Positions 29,198 to 37,209 of a stretch of 43,954 nt of DNA are shown here, piece after piece. The stretch lies in IMG/VR virus record IMGVR_UViG_3300018074_000007, positions 1 through 43,954 of that record; one strand, written 5' to 3'. Numbering within the stretch: the first letter of the stretch is position 1; every line of letters begins with the position of its first letter. The stretch comes from a virus. The notes beneath the pieces were generated by a model. That model worked only from the letters and a program-made list of their open reading frames with translations, did not search any database and was not told the DNA's origin. Made by a program: the position numbers and the translations under genes.

Positions 29198-30376
29198 TTA
29201 TCTGATCCTCCGCGCGCTAAACCACGAAGTGGCCGTGACGCTGGGGCTCAGTCCAGTCGCAAGAAAGAGCATCTCGTAATAGTCGTTCTGCGCGGGCGCA
29301 TCATCGCACGCGACCACTTGCAGAAACAGCGTGCCAGACGGGGCACTTATGTCGGCGTTGACGTACCGCGCGGTGCTCAAGACTGTGGTGCCATTCTTCC
29401 GAATGGTCACCCGGCAGGCGTCCCCGCCGCTTGGGACAACGGAAACCTCCACCTCCCCTACCAACAGCGCTTCAGAGCCCGTCCAGGCCGCGGGGATGGT
29501 GATCCGGGTATTGTTCGACGCCGGATCATGGAGGCTCGCGGAGTCGTAGGCATCGACCCCGTCAAAGATGACGGCCAACTCAACACCGTCCGTAAAGCCC
29601 TGCGACCCAGCCTTCGTGGCCTTGACACGTTCGAGTGTGGCAGTCACTGGCGCGCCCACGAGGTGGGAGCCGTACCAATTCGTGCCGTTGTTATTCGTCC
29701 AGAGCACGACGAAGTCCACGCCCGCTGCCTTGAATGTTGGGATGCCATTACCGAGCCACGTCACGGAGCCAGGGAAGGTCACCGTGAACGCCGCGCCGTT
29801 GATGAGCTTGAGGATGATGTGTGACGCGAAGGTGCCCGCCGGGACGCCCGTGAACGAGATCGTCTTCGCCGCATCGACCGTCAATTCCCAAAAGTTCGTC
29901 GTCGCCACGTTGAGCACACCATCAGTTGTCACCGCACGCGCAGTGATCTGAGCTGGCGCACCAACCAGTTGCGCCGCGTACCAGTTCGTGCCGTTGTTGT
30001 TTGTCCAGAGCATGACGAAATCCACGCCCGCAGTCTTGAACGCCGGGATGCCATTGCCCAGCCACGTCACGGAGCCAGAGAAGGTCACCGTAAAGGCGGC
30101 GCCATTGATGAGCTTCAGGATCGCAAAGGACGCGAATGTCCCGGCCGGGACGCCAGTGAAGGAGATCGTCTTCGGCGCATCGACGGTCAGCTCCCACAAG
30201 TTCGCGCTCGCCAGATTGAGGACGCCGTCTGTCGTGACGGCGCGCACGATCCGCGGCAAGCCGATGAGTGTGTCGAGTGAGTCAAAGTCCGTATTGAGCT
30301 TCGTGCCCCAGGTCCCGGAACTCGCTCCCACCTCGGGCTTCGTGAGCCCGAAAAACGCAGTCGTTGTGTCAGCCAC
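29198..30376 (-). CDS. tail fibre-like protein with duplicated 102-aa domain, 392 aa
   Basis: The N-terminus (TTTAFFGLTKPEVGASSGTW) is the standard short anchor of phage fibres and baseplate-type proteins. Two tandem copies of a beta-rich domain follow, from residue 45 and residue 147, each starting RAVTTDGVLN and containing TISFTGVPAGTFAS, GSVTWLGNGIP and FVxLWTNNNGTNWY. The C-terminal third is a different beta domain. It should be a receptor-contacting or decorating tail protein. Confidence 0.75.
   Translation of the reverse strand: MADTTTAFFGLTKPEVGASSGTWGTKLNTDFDSLDTLIGLPRIVRAVTTDGVLNLASANLWELTVDAPKTISFTGVPAGTFASFAILKLINGAAFTVTFSGSVTWLGNGIPAFKTAGVDFVMLWTNNNGTNWYAAQLVGAPAQITARAVTTDGVLNVATTNFWELTVDAAKTISFTGVPAGTFASHIILKLINGAAFTVTFPGSVTWLGNGIPTFKAAGVDFVVLWTNNNGTNWYGSHLVGAPVTATLERVKATKAGSQGFTDGVELAVIFDGVDAYDSASLHDPASNNTRITIPAAWTGSEALLVGEVEVSVVPSGGDACRVTIRKNGTTVLSTARYVNADISAPSGTLFLQVVACDDAPAQNDYYEMLFLATGLSPSVTATSWFSARRIR
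29648..29938 (-). repeat. fibre domain repeat, copy 2
   Basis: Encodes residues about 147-243 of the fibre-like protein. Similar at DNA level to the copy at 29948-30244, with a 306-bp spacing. Such tandem repeats can recombine and change domain number. Confidence 0.75.
29948..30244 (-). repeat. fibre domain repeat, copy 1
   Basis: Encodes residues about 45-143 of the fibre-like protein, the first of two tandem copies 102 codons apart. Confidence 0.75.
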
Positions 30377-30386
30377 TGCTCCCCCT

Positions 30387-31052
30387 TTAGAAGCTGCGCG
30401 GCAGACGGATGCGTTTCGCCGAGGCGCTGTATTGCGCGCGCTCAGCCTCGCTGGTGATCTCCGTCTCAGCCGTTTTGAATCGCTGCTCCCACATCGGGAG
30501 CCGCTCGTCGTGTTGCAGGAAGGGCGCGGACTCAGCGAGTGCGCCGTAGAGGTACAGATCAGGATGCCGCAGGAAGAGCGCGTTCGTCACAGTTGCCAGC
30601 GGGTCCAAGTCCCGGATGAACTGGAAGTCGATGTCGAAGTTGCCACTCGGCTGCGGCCATAGGTACAGCTTCGCGCCCGAGCTGGAGAGCCAGGTGTCCA
30701 TCTGCGGCGCGATGAGTGCGACAGTGGGCACGCCGGAGGCATTACGATTCGACTGCGCCAGCGTGCGCCACGCCTCGGGCGTCACGATGTCCAGATCGTG
30801 CTGGTACGTGGAAGACGACGCCCAAAGGGCGATGATCTCCTTGACGTACGTGGGCAACGACATGGGCTGCGCCGAGACGGTGAATGGAAGCCCAGCGTTC
30901 GCCGTGCTGTAGATTTGCTTGAACCAATGCTGATTGCGCCGGATGCGAGCTTCAGAGAGCGCAATGAACTCGGGGATGCGCGCCGTCAGATCGTCGCGGT
31001 TCAACCAGTTCGCGACGGCCGTCTGCAACTCAGCGTAGGTGTTAAGCGCCAC
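30387..31052 (-). CDS. head-tail adaptor protein, SU10-type, 221 aa
   Basis: The N-terminal pattern YAELQTAVANWLNRDDL, then IPEFIALSEARIRRNQH, is one I associate with the adaptor proteins of SU10-like and other podoviruses. A PQPSGNFDIDFQFIRDL segment and the C-terminal YLYGALAESAPFLQHDERLP complete the family layout. It would bind the portal ring and the tail nozzle. Position between capsid and fibre genes fits. Confidence 0.8.
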   Translation of the reverse strand: MALNTYAELQTAVANWLNRDDLTARIPEFIALSEARIRRNQHWFKQIYSTANAGLPFTVSAQPMSLPTYVKEIIALWASSSTYQHDLDIVTPEAWRTLAQSNRNASGVPTVALIAPQMDTWLSSSGAKLYLWPQPSGNFDIDFQFIRDLDPLATVTNALFLRHPDLYLYGALAESAPFLQHDERLPMWEQRFKTAETEITSEAERAQYSASAKRIRLPRSF

Positions 31053-31728
31053 TGACTTCCTCCTTCGACTCGGCCACCACGATCAACCCGTTGTCGATCC
31101 CGAATTGAATCGCGTGTTCCGGGCAGAACTCGAAGCGTCCGATGTGTGCCACTTCCTTGGTCAGGTCATTGTCGATCAGCGTGGCGATCCCCGCCTTCGC
31201 GAGCTGGAGGCAGAAATACACGTCCTCCCCGATGAACCCATTCGACTCCTTGTTGTAGCCGATCATAAATCGCGGCTTGTTCACCGCTTTGATCGCCGCC
31301 CGCGTCACGAGCATCACCCCGAACCCGCACGCACTGGCTTGCTCCAGCCCCGTCTTCTCGGGCGTCGGCCACACGCGCTTGTCCCAATTCCCGGCCTCCG
31401 CGAAGGCCACCGGCAGGAAGGGTGCGCTGCGGGCCGTGTAGTTCACGCACACGACCGGCACGTCCCGCGCGAGCAGACGCACGAGCGCATCCTTCGGGAA
31501 GCGCATGTCTGTGTCGAGGAAGAGGACGTGCGTCGCGTTGGTTTCGAGCGCCGAATCGAGCAGCATTTCCCGCTGCTTCATAATGAGCGAGCCCGAGCAC
31601 ATACTGATCCGCAGCGCGATGTCCGACCGGATGGAAGCCGTGTGGGACATCATGCGCGCCAGATCGTAGGCCCAAAACGCCTTGACCTCATCCCCTGTGG
31701 GGACCGCGATGACGACGCTCTCGTTCAT
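31042..31728 (-). CDS. glycosyltransferase-like protein (GT-A fold), 228 aa
   Basis: Start ATG 31728 overlaps the previous stop (ATGA). The N-terminal Rossmann-like part leads to LFLDTDMRFP with D72/D74 as the DxD-type metal site, followed by PVVCVNYTAR and, later, GEDVYFCLQLAKAG, which suits the acceptor-side GED element of GT-A enzymes. Family members transfer sugars; targets could be a virion protein or host surface polymer. A sugar transferase within the virion-assembly operon is unusual. Confidence 0.75.
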   Translation of the reverse strand: MNESVVIAVPTGDEVKAFWAYDLARMMSHTASIRSDIALRISMCSGSLIMKQREMLLDSALETNATHVLFLDTDMRFPKDALVRLLARDVPVVCVNYTARSAPFLPVAFAEAGNWDKRVWPTPEKTGLEQASACGFGVMLVTRAAIKAVNKPRFMIGYNKESNGFIGEDVYFCLQLAKAGIATLIDNDLTKEVAHIGRFEFCPEHAIQFGIDNGLIVVAESKEEVSGA

Positions 31729-32045
31729 ACGTGCTCCAGCGTCGTGCGGAACAGCTTGTTGTCCGGGTCGTTGAGCCACCGCTTCATGGCCTCTTGCTTC
31801 TCGTGCCACGACAGGCCCTGCTCTCGCCACGTCTTGTAGAGGTCTGCGAGGATGTTGCCGGGAATTGTGGCCACGACGTGGCCCTCGCCTTTGGGACGCT
31901 CCTCGTTCTGGAGTCGCTTGTTCCGTTCAAGGAGCGCCGTCACGTCCTGCTGATCCTGGATCGTGAACTCATCCGCGACGGGATCGTAGTGGAATGTCTG
32001 GACGGTCTTCGTGACCGGATCGCGGTCGAAGATCAGCTCGGTCAC
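31725..32045 (-). CDS. hypothetical protein, 106 aa
   Basis: ATGA-coupled to the genes on both sides. The protein has a beta hairpin-like start (KTVQTFHYDPVADEFTIQDQ) and a helical, charged C-terminus (YKTWREQGLSWHEKQEAMKRW). This layout is seen in small podoviral proteins between the capsid and adaptor genes. Function unknown. Confidence 0.65.
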   Translation of the reverse strand: MTELIFDRDPVTKTVQTFHYDPVADEFTIQDQQDVTALLERNKRLQNEERPKGEGHVVATIPGNILADLYKTWREQGLSWHEKQEAMKRWLNDPDNKLFRTTLEHV

Positions 32046-32605
32046 AGTCGGATGCTTCCGAGATTCACCGACACCCCAACGCCAACGCAGGGACGAGCCC
32101 CGCAGTAGCCGACGAAGACCCCCACCCCGATGTTCGAGCCCACGAATCGCGGGTAAGCCTTCGGCCGCGAGGCGAGCACTCGCCGCAATTCGTCGTTCGA
32201 CGCTTGCAGGAGATTGATCGCCCCGGCCTGAGCCACAGTCTGGCTGTGTAGGTCGGAGATTTGTGCCGCCTGAAGGGCGATGAGGGTGTCCCGGACGGCC
32301 AGATTCGGCGCGCAGGAACTGTCAGGCGGATGGAGGGCATCGACGGCCGCGACCTGAACGGTCACGGTCCTGATGACGGTGTCCCGTTTCGCGGCTTGCG
32401 CCTCGAAGCGGTTGGCGCGATCTCGTTCGAGATCGACCTGGACTTGCGCATTGCGCGCATGCCCCTCTGCGAGCTGCGCGGCGACCTCGAACCGGACGGC
32501 GCGCCGGTACTGACAGCTCCCGATACTGCCGCCGATGATCGCCAGTGCGAGCGCGGCCACGACGAGCACCCACTCTCGGGGTTTCATTCGGATTCTTTCA
32601 GCCAT
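32042..32605 (-). CDS. Rz-like membrane-anchored coiled-coil protein, 187 aa
   Basis: One membrane helix near the N-terminus (WVLVVAALALAIIGGSIG) is followed by a long coiled coil (about 35-150) and a Gly/Val-rich hydrophobic C-terminus (GSNIGVGVFVGYC, then VGVGVSVNLG). An N-terminal anchor plus coiled coil recalls the inner-membrane spanin, although it lies away from the endolysin. ATG 32605 sits directly behind the large hairpin; ATG 32587 is an alternative start. Could also be a virion-associated protein. Confidence 0.55.
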   Translation of the reverse strand: MAERIRMKPREWVLVVAALALAIIGGSIGSCQYRRAVRFEVAAQLAEGHARNAQVQVDLERDRANRFEAQAAKRDTVIRTVTVQVAAVDALHPPDSSCAPNLAVRDTLIALQAAQISDLHSQTVAQAGAINLLQASNDELRRVLASRPKAYPRFVGSNIGVGVFVGYCGARPCVGVGVSVNLGSIRL

Positions 32606-32607
32606 CG

Positions 32608-32647
32608 CCTGGAGGGGAGCAGGTACATGTACCTGCTCACCTCCAGG
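32608..32647 (-). promoter_or_regulatory. large hairpin between capsid gene and next gene
   Basis: A 40-nt inverted repeat has 20-nt arms with a single mismatch: one arm begins CCTGGAGG and the other ends CCTCCAGG, and the centre is the palindrome GTACATGTAC. It has essentially no loop and no U-run. It ends 2 nt before the ATG of the downstream gene and so covers its ribosome-binding region. It may be an RNase processing site, a partial terminator giving high capsid mRNA, or a translational block. Confidence 0.7.
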
Positions 32648-32661
32648 GACAGCGCTACGGC

Positions 32662-33618
32662 TTAGATCAGGTCGTAGATGCCTGCCAGTCCGGCTTCCTG
32701 GTTACAGCGCAGACCGAACTCGACAAGCAACATCCGCTTCTCAGCGTCACCCGTCTTAGCGAGGGGTTCGGTGAAGAACGGACGCAGGTAGGACACCGAC
32801 AACAGGTCGGGGTCGATGAGGAAGGCATCGCGGTTCCGCTGGAAGCGGTTCGGGACGATGCTGATGGTGCCGAAGTCGGACACATACACGTCCGCGGCCC
32901 CGATGATAGCAGCCTCTTCGACGGCACTCTGGTAATACGTCTTGGTCGCGACACCCGCGAAGCCCGACGCGACCACCTTGTTGCCTCCACCGACCATCAG
33001 GAACTCAGGCTTCCCGCCCTGCGTCCATGCCTGTTGCATGCCAGTTTTCAGCATGGCCTCAGTGAACGCGGCGGTCGTGCCGTCCGTCCGGGTGCCGGAT
33101 GGGACGTTGGTGTAGACGGGGTCCACTCCGCCCGCACCCTTCTGCGTGTTGGTCTTGATGAACGCGAGCAACGCCCCGGTCTTACGGGCCGTGGTTGTGT
33201 TGCCAGTCACCGCGCCCTGGTTTGCCAGGAACGTGGTTTCCATGTCGCGCTTCAGCTCGGCCGATTTCTTGGCGAGCTGATACGACAACTCGGACTTCCG
33301 CCCAGCCTTGTCTACCGCATCCTCGGAACCCGAGATAATGACGGTCTTGCGGCTGATCTGCGTGAAGTTGCCGAGACGCACAGTCGGCGTCACCGCGTCG
33401 AACGCGGCGATGTCGTCACCGTCGAGCTGCGCGTTGGTCGTTACGGCCGCGGCGAGCGCGTCGGTCTGCCACTCGAAGAAGGTGTTCTGCGCCGAGCCCT
33501 TGCCGATGTTCGACATGAAGGGCGTTTCTTTCGGCGAGATGTTGTAGATCGCGTCGGACAGGTCCTCACGGATGCCCTTCGCGTCGTACGTGGTGAAAGT
33601 ATTGGCCACAATGGCCAT
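32662..33618 (-). CDS. major capsid protein, SU10/DUF5309 type, 318 aa
   Basis: The start (VANTFTTYDAKGIREDLSD, then NISPKETPFMSNIGKG) and FFEWQTDALA, followed by LGNFTQISRKTVIISGSEDA and the helix KSAELKRDMETTFLANQG, match the DUF5309/SU10-like major capsid family (HK97 fold). The C-terminal part (YVSDFGTISIVPNRFQRNRD, then SYLRPFFTEPLAKTGD) is the P-domain side. Length is usual for the family. The scaffold gene lies just upstream in transcription order. Confidence 0.92.
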   Translation of the reverse strand: MAIVANTFTTYDAKGIREDLSDAIYNISPKETPFMSNIGKGSAQNTFFEWQTDALAAAVTTNAQLDGDDIAAFDAVTPTVRLGNFTQISRKTVIISGSEDAVDKAGRKSELSYQLAKKSAELKRDMETTFLANQGAVTGNTTTARKTGALLAFIKTNTQKGAGGVDPVYTNVPSGTRTDGTTAAFTEAMLKTGMQQAWTQGGKPEFLMVGGGNKVVASGFAGVATKTYYQSAVEEAAIIGAADVYVSDFGTISIVPNRFQRNRDAFLIDPDLLSVSYLRPFFTEPLAKTGDAEKRMLLVEFGLRCNQEAGLAGIYDLI

Positions 33619-33650
33619 AGGAACTCCTTGGAACTAGCGCGCGGTCCCGC

Positions 33651-34733
33651 TTAGTCCGGGATCAGATGCATGAATGCCTTCGCCGCGTCTTCGACACGGC
33701 CTGTTTTCGCGAGTCGTTCCAGCGCGCGCTTCTTCTCAGATGGGGGGCGAGGCTTGTCACCGGGGGAGCCGGGCGCCGCGGACTTGATCTTGGGTTTCCC
33801 CGCGACCTTCGCCTGCGTCGTCGGTTTCTTGGCCTGGAGCTGGTCCCACAACATCGCTTTGCGAATGACGAGGACGAGCCGGTGATCGTTGACCGCAGCG
33901 ATCTCCTGATCCGTCACGCCAATCCCGCGGACGTAGCTGACCAACGCCTCACGTTCCGTCTGCGCCTTGGCCTCGTCTTTCCAGTCCGGCAATGCCTCCA
34001 GCAGTTTCTCGTACTCCTGGCCCACCGATTCTCGCGCGCGGTGCGTGCGATCCTCGGCTTCGGCTTTGGCGACGAGGTCCTGCTGTGCCGTGATGGAGTC
34101 TCGACGGGTCTTGAACTGCTGCCATGCGTCCCAGGTCGCGGTGAACTCCTCGGGAGTCACGCTGGACTTGAGCTGCGTCCAGTTCGGCTCCTTCGGGACC
34201 ATCGCATTGAGTGCCTGTTGCGCCTGTTCCAGCACTTCGGCGTACTGCGCACGCTGCTCACGCGCCTTCGCGGCCTCGGCCTCCACAGTTTTGCGCTGTT
34301 CGGCGAGCGCCTGCGTCTTGCGCGTGTAGTCCTGGGTCCGAGAGTAGCCCCCGAGCAGCTCATCGAGTGTGACCTCGGTGTCTTTTCCATCGACGCGAAC
34401 CTTGAAGGTTGGGACCTTGGGTTCCGTCTCGGACTCGGGCTCTGTTTCTTCGACCTCAGGTTCCGATTCCCTATTCTCGGGCTCGACTTCGGCGCCCTCT
34501 TCGACGGCCGACGACGTGTCTCCAGACTCGGGCTCGGATTCCGGCTCTACTTCGGGTTCAGGCTGGGGCTCTGCGCTCTTGGCCTTCTCCTTTTTCGGAG
34601 CCGGGGGTGTCTCGCGGGCATTCCCTTGTTCCTCATCGGAAAGGAGTCCCTCGAAAACGCTTGCTGCTCTCTTCAACGACGATTCGGCGGTGGGCGGGGA
34701 ACCCTTATCGCCGTCCTGCTTGTCCTGCGGCAT
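33651..34733 (-). CDS. scaffolding protein, 360 aa
   Basis: The first 110 residues are extremely acidic (runs of Glu-Pro and Glu-Ser), the middle is a helical/coiled-coil region (QALAEQRKTVEAEAAKAREQ) and the C-terminus is basic with a final helical segment (AAKAFMHLIPD). This order (acidic start, helical centre, basic capsid-binding end) and placement before the capsid gene are typical of scaffolds. The Glu-rich stretch opens long spurious frames on the other strand. Confidence 0.85.
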   Translation of the reverse strand: MPQDKQDGDKGSPPTAESSLKRAASVFEGLLSDEEQGNARETPPAPKKEKAKSAEPQPEPEVEPESEPESGDTSSAVEEGAEVEPENRESEPEVEETEPESETEPKVPTFKVRVDGKDTEVTLDELLGGYSRTQDYTRKTQALAEQRKTVEAEAAKAREQRAQYAEVLEQAQQALNAMVPKEPNWTQLKSSVTPEEFTATWDAWQQFKTRRDSITAQQDLVAKAEAEDRTHRARESVGQEYEKLLEALPDWKDEAKAQTEREALVSYVRGIGVTDQEIAAVNDHRLVLVIRKAMLWDQLQAKKPTTQAKVAGKPKIKSAAPGSPGDKPRPPSEKKRALERLAKTGRVEDAAKAFMHLIPD

Positions 34734-34745
34734 GACCTACGTCCG

Positions 34746-34765
34746 GCCGGGGTTCCTTCCCCGGC
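34746..34765 (-). promoter_or_regulatory. hairpin with purine loop before the scaffold gene
   Basis: GCCGGGG and CCCCGGC form a perfect 7-bp stem; on the transcribed minus strand the loop is AAGGAA. The hairpin ends about 12 nt before the scaffold ATG at 34733. The purine-rich loop may present or hide a ribosome-binding site. It also fills the 37-nt gap after the upstream gene. Confidence 0.45.
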
Positions 34766-34770
34766 GCAAC

Positions 34771-35073
34771 TCAAGTGGTTCGGCCCACATCGCGGGCGCG
34801 CTCAGCGTCGATACGCTTCTGCGCTACGTGCCCGCGCTCGATTGTCACCTGCACCTGCCGTTCCATCGCTCGAAGACCCTGGAGTCTGATCCAGGCACCC
34901 TCGCGGGCCTCGGCAGTCTGGCCCGTCTTCCAATCCCGCACGCATTCTGCTTCGGCATCGCCGAGCAACGCGCGGAACGTTTCATCGTTCTGGAGGCGCA
35001 GCATGTGCTCCGCATCGAGCACCAGCTCGCGATCCGTCTTCCTCGGCTGTTCCCCCACTCGGAACGGTTGCAT
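34771..35073 (-). CDS. hypothetical helical protein, 100 aa
   Basis: Charged, almost fully helical protein (TDRELVLDAEHMLRLQND, then AWIRLQGLRAMERQVQVTIE) with no cysteines or membrane segment. The long plus-strand frame here is a shadow of this gene and the scaffold. Position before the scaffold suggests an assembly factor. Function unknown. Confidence 0.65.
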   Translation of the reverse strand: MQPFRVGEQPRKTDRELVLDAEHMLRLQNDETFRALLGDAEAECVRDWKTGQTAEAREGAWIRLQGLRAMERQVQVTIERGHVAQKRIDAERARDVGRTT

Positions 35074-35082
35074 GATCCTCCG

Positions 35083-35487
35083 TTAGGCCGGAATCGACAG
35101 GTTGTAGCTCGTCACGGAGACGGCAGCGCCTGCTTGGATCAACACCGCGTTGAGGTTGATGTCCGCACCGCTCGTCGCGACACTTACGTCCCATACGCGC
35201 ACTCCCGCCGAGGTGACGAACGTCGCCCAGGTCGCGGTGCCGGTCGCGTCCGCGCTCGTGTCGTTGGAGATCGCATTCGCCACGATGGACCCGCTCGCCG
35301 CTGCGGCGAACGGAGTCGCTGAGAGGGCCAATTCCGCGAGCTTGACCTGCGCGCCGAGCGCCGTATCGGCCGTCGCGGGTTGCGTCCCGTCGTAGAAGCG
35401 GAGGAAGCCCCCCGCCCCGAGCTGCCCGTTCATCTGATCGAGCATCACGTTTCGCGCGGCGATGCTGATGTGTATGTTGAGGGCCAC
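35083..35487 (-). CDS. small virion-type protein, 134 aa
   Basis: The sequence AARNVMLDQMNGQLGAGGFL, FYDGTQPATAD and VKLAELALSATPFAAAASG is a layout I know from phage structural proteins encoded near the capsid, without a named role. The C-terminal half is Thr/Ser/Ala-rich beta (GTATWATFVTSAGVRVWDVS). A decoration or minor head protein is the best guess. Confidence 0.7.
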   Translation of the reverse strand: MALNIHISIAARNVMLDQMNGQLGAGGFLRFYDGTQPATADTALGAQVKLAELALSATPFAAAASGSIVANAISNDTSADATGTATWATFVTSAGVRVWDVSVATSGADINLNAVLIQAGAAVSVTSYNLSIPA

Positions 35488-35496
35488 TCGTCCTCG

Positions 35497-36024
35497 CTAC
35501 AGCTCTCCGACGAGAGCCAACAAGGTCAACACGTCATCTTCGTCCTGCCCTTCACCCCAGGCGATCCCGCCCTCCCCACCACTCAGGATCAGCAGCTCCG
35601 AGCGCCCATACCCAAACCCGAAATCGCGCAGCGGATCGAAGTCCGGTGCCAGTTCAAATGGTTCGGTTTCGAGGCGATAGCGGCGCGGCTTGCCAGGGAC
35701 ATGATCCTTGGGAGGTGGCGGGCCACCGCCGTCGAGGACGAAGGCGCGTGGCGAGAAACCCTGGTCATCAAAGACGATGATGCTGGCGCCGCTGCCGGTG
35801 ATCGCGCCACTCTCGACGGTTCCCGAGCCGGAGTCGGTGAAGACCACCACCGACGCGCCCGAGCCCTGGTAGATGACGAGTGCCGATCCGGCGTCCGTGA
35901 ACGCGACGGCCGATATACCCGAGCCCAGGTAGATGACCTGAGCCATTCCAGCATCGACGAAGAGAACACTGCTTGAGCCGCTGCCGGTGATGTCATTGGA
36001 TTGCAGCGCCAGCAGCAGACTCAC
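35497..36024 (-). CDS. protein with 20-residue GSG repeats, 175 aa
   Basis: Residues about 14-90 hold four related units starting GSG, spaced by 20, 20 and 23 residues: GSGSSSVLFVDAGMAQVIYL, GSGISAVAFTDAGSALVIYQ, GSGASVVVFTDSGSGT and GSGASIIVFDDQG. Each looks like a beta hairpin, so a small beta-solenoid or repeat fibre is likely. The C-terminal part is Pro-rich and then acidic/helical (EDDVLTLLALVGEL). Virion location is inferred from neighbours. Confidence 0.65.
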   Translation of the reverse strand: MSLLLALQSNDITGSGSSSVLFVDAGMAQVIYLGSGISAVAFTDAGSALVIYQGSGASVVVFTDSGSGTVESGAITGSGASIIVFDDQGFSPRAFVLDGGGPPPPKDHVPGKPRRYRLETEPFELAPDFDPLRDFGFGYGRSELLILSGGEGGIAWGEGQDEDDVLTLLALVGEL

Positions 36025-36293
36025 GGGTCTATAGCCATCCAGGCGAAGCGACGAGTATCTAAGACGTTCGAGGAATTGACCGTGAAGCTGACCCCAAGGA
36101 CGCGAGCCGCCACATCAATGCTGCCCAGGTTTAGGGTTCCTGCCTGCGCAGTCAGGAAGATGAGGGTGTCTGCGCCAACACCCCGGTAGAGGATCGTCGC
36201 GGTCCCTGCGACAAGGTCAGCAAACCCCACGACCACGCGATTGCTATAGAGGTCATCGGTCACATCAACGATGACGGGATACGGAACACTCAT
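36021..36293 (-). CDS. small beta-rich virion-type protein, 90 aa
   Basis: ATGA-coupled to the repeat protein gene. The sequence alternates hydrophobic and polar residues throughout (VIVDVTDDLYSNRVVVGFAD, GADTLIFLTAQAGTLNLG), suggesting a beta sandwich. No family recognised; probable minor structural or decoration protein. Confidence 0.6.
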   Translation of the reverse strand: MSVPYPVIVDVTDDLYSNRVVVGFADLVAGTATILYRGVGADTLIFLTAQAGTLNLGSIDVAARVLGVSFTVNSSNVLDTRRFAWMAIDP

Positions 36294-36931
36294 CAGCGTT
36301 CCACGAACCGCACGGAACCAAAAACGCTGTCGCCGATGACCGACACGTTTGTCGGGCCGTTTCGCAACGCCAGCACTTCATTCTGCTTCAGTTCGATGGC
36401 TGTGGGCCACTCCAGAATCTCTAGGAAGCCGCCAGCAGCTTGGACGGTCGCGGCCGGTGTCAGACGACCCTGTGTGCCCGTCCAGATCGACGCGCCGAAC
36501 GTCACACCCGTCACCGTGAGGCCCGTATCGAGGATGCGCGCATCTACGGCGACGGATTGCGTCAGGTCGGTCTGGAAGATCGCGGGCGTGACAACGGCCC
36601 CACCCGATAGTGCAGTGTTGCCGGTCCCCTTGATCCACTCATACCGCATGAGCGTGGCCGCGCCCGTGCCATCGAATGACAACTGCATCACGATCCGCGT
36701 GATGTAGAGCCGCTTCGTCGCGTGTGTATTGCGGACAGCCCATACGGACGCCCCGGCTGCGGTCGCGGCCGTTTGTCGAACGAGGACGTTGAGACCGCCC
36801 CGCGCGGTGTCAGTCCCCATGCCCGTGAGAGGAAGCCCGTTCCCGTCATACAGCGTGACCCGGCCTGCTTTCGATGCCGGATCAATGGTCCAGAGATCGA
36901 CGCTGCCGCCAGAGATGATGTCGGTGCTCAT
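36293..36931 (-). CDS. hypothetical beta-rich virion-type protein, 212 aa
   Basis: Starts at ATG 36931 (ATGA overlap). Beta-rich sequence with DLWTIDPASKAGRVTLYDGN near the N-terminus and a long middle of alternating strands (KRLYITRIVMQLSFDGTGA, YEWIKGTGN). The layout resembles decoration or fibre-associated proteins of phages with SU10-type capsids. Function inferred from context only. Confidence 0.6.
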   Translation of the reverse strand: MSTDIISGGSVDLWTIDPASKAGRVTLYDGNGLPLTGMGTDTARGGLNVLVRQTAATAAGASVWAVRNTHATKRLYITRIVMQLSFDGTGAATLMRYEWIKGTGNTALSGGAVVTPAIFQTDLTQSVAVDARILDTGLTVTGVTFGASIWTGTQGRLTPAATVQAAGGFLEILEWPTAIELKQNEVLALRNGPTNVSVIGDSVFGSVRFVER

Positions 36932-37209
36932 GCTTGCGTCACCCAACGAACTTTCCGGTCACCGTAGGTGTGACCACGCACACAGGTCCCGCGTATCCGA
37001 AAACTCGATGCCGTGAGGAACTCACACTCGTACTCGACCCGGTCCACCCGGCTCACGTCCGCAGTGTGATCGGCAGTGGACTCAGCCATCGCAAACGCTT
37101 CGAGAAAGCTCGTCGCGCTCAGGCCCGTCTGCCCCGTCACATCGACGGACGCCGTCGCCCGTCGCGCGGACGACGTGCCGAAGTTGAGCGTCGCCGTGCC
37201 GGTCGCCAT
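36928..37209 (-). CDS. small virion-type protein, 93 aa
   Basis: ATG 37209 is coupled to the portal stop (TGATG). The sequence GTATLNFGTSSARRATASVD, TGQTGLSATSFLEAFAM and ADHTADVSRVDRVEYECEFL matches a frequently seen small phage structural protein of unknown role. Followed by an ATGA overlap. Confidence 0.65.
   Translation of the reverse strand: MATGTATLNFGTSSARRATASVDVTGQTGLSATSFLEAFAMAESTADHTADVSRVDRVEYECEFLTASSFRIRGTCVRGHTYGDRKVRWVTQA

Noticed and set aside
33666-34889. Plus-strand frame of 407 codons opposite the scaffold gene
   Set aside because: Repetitive Leu/Gly/Phe/Arg sequence produced by the Glu/Ser/Pro-rich scaffold codons.
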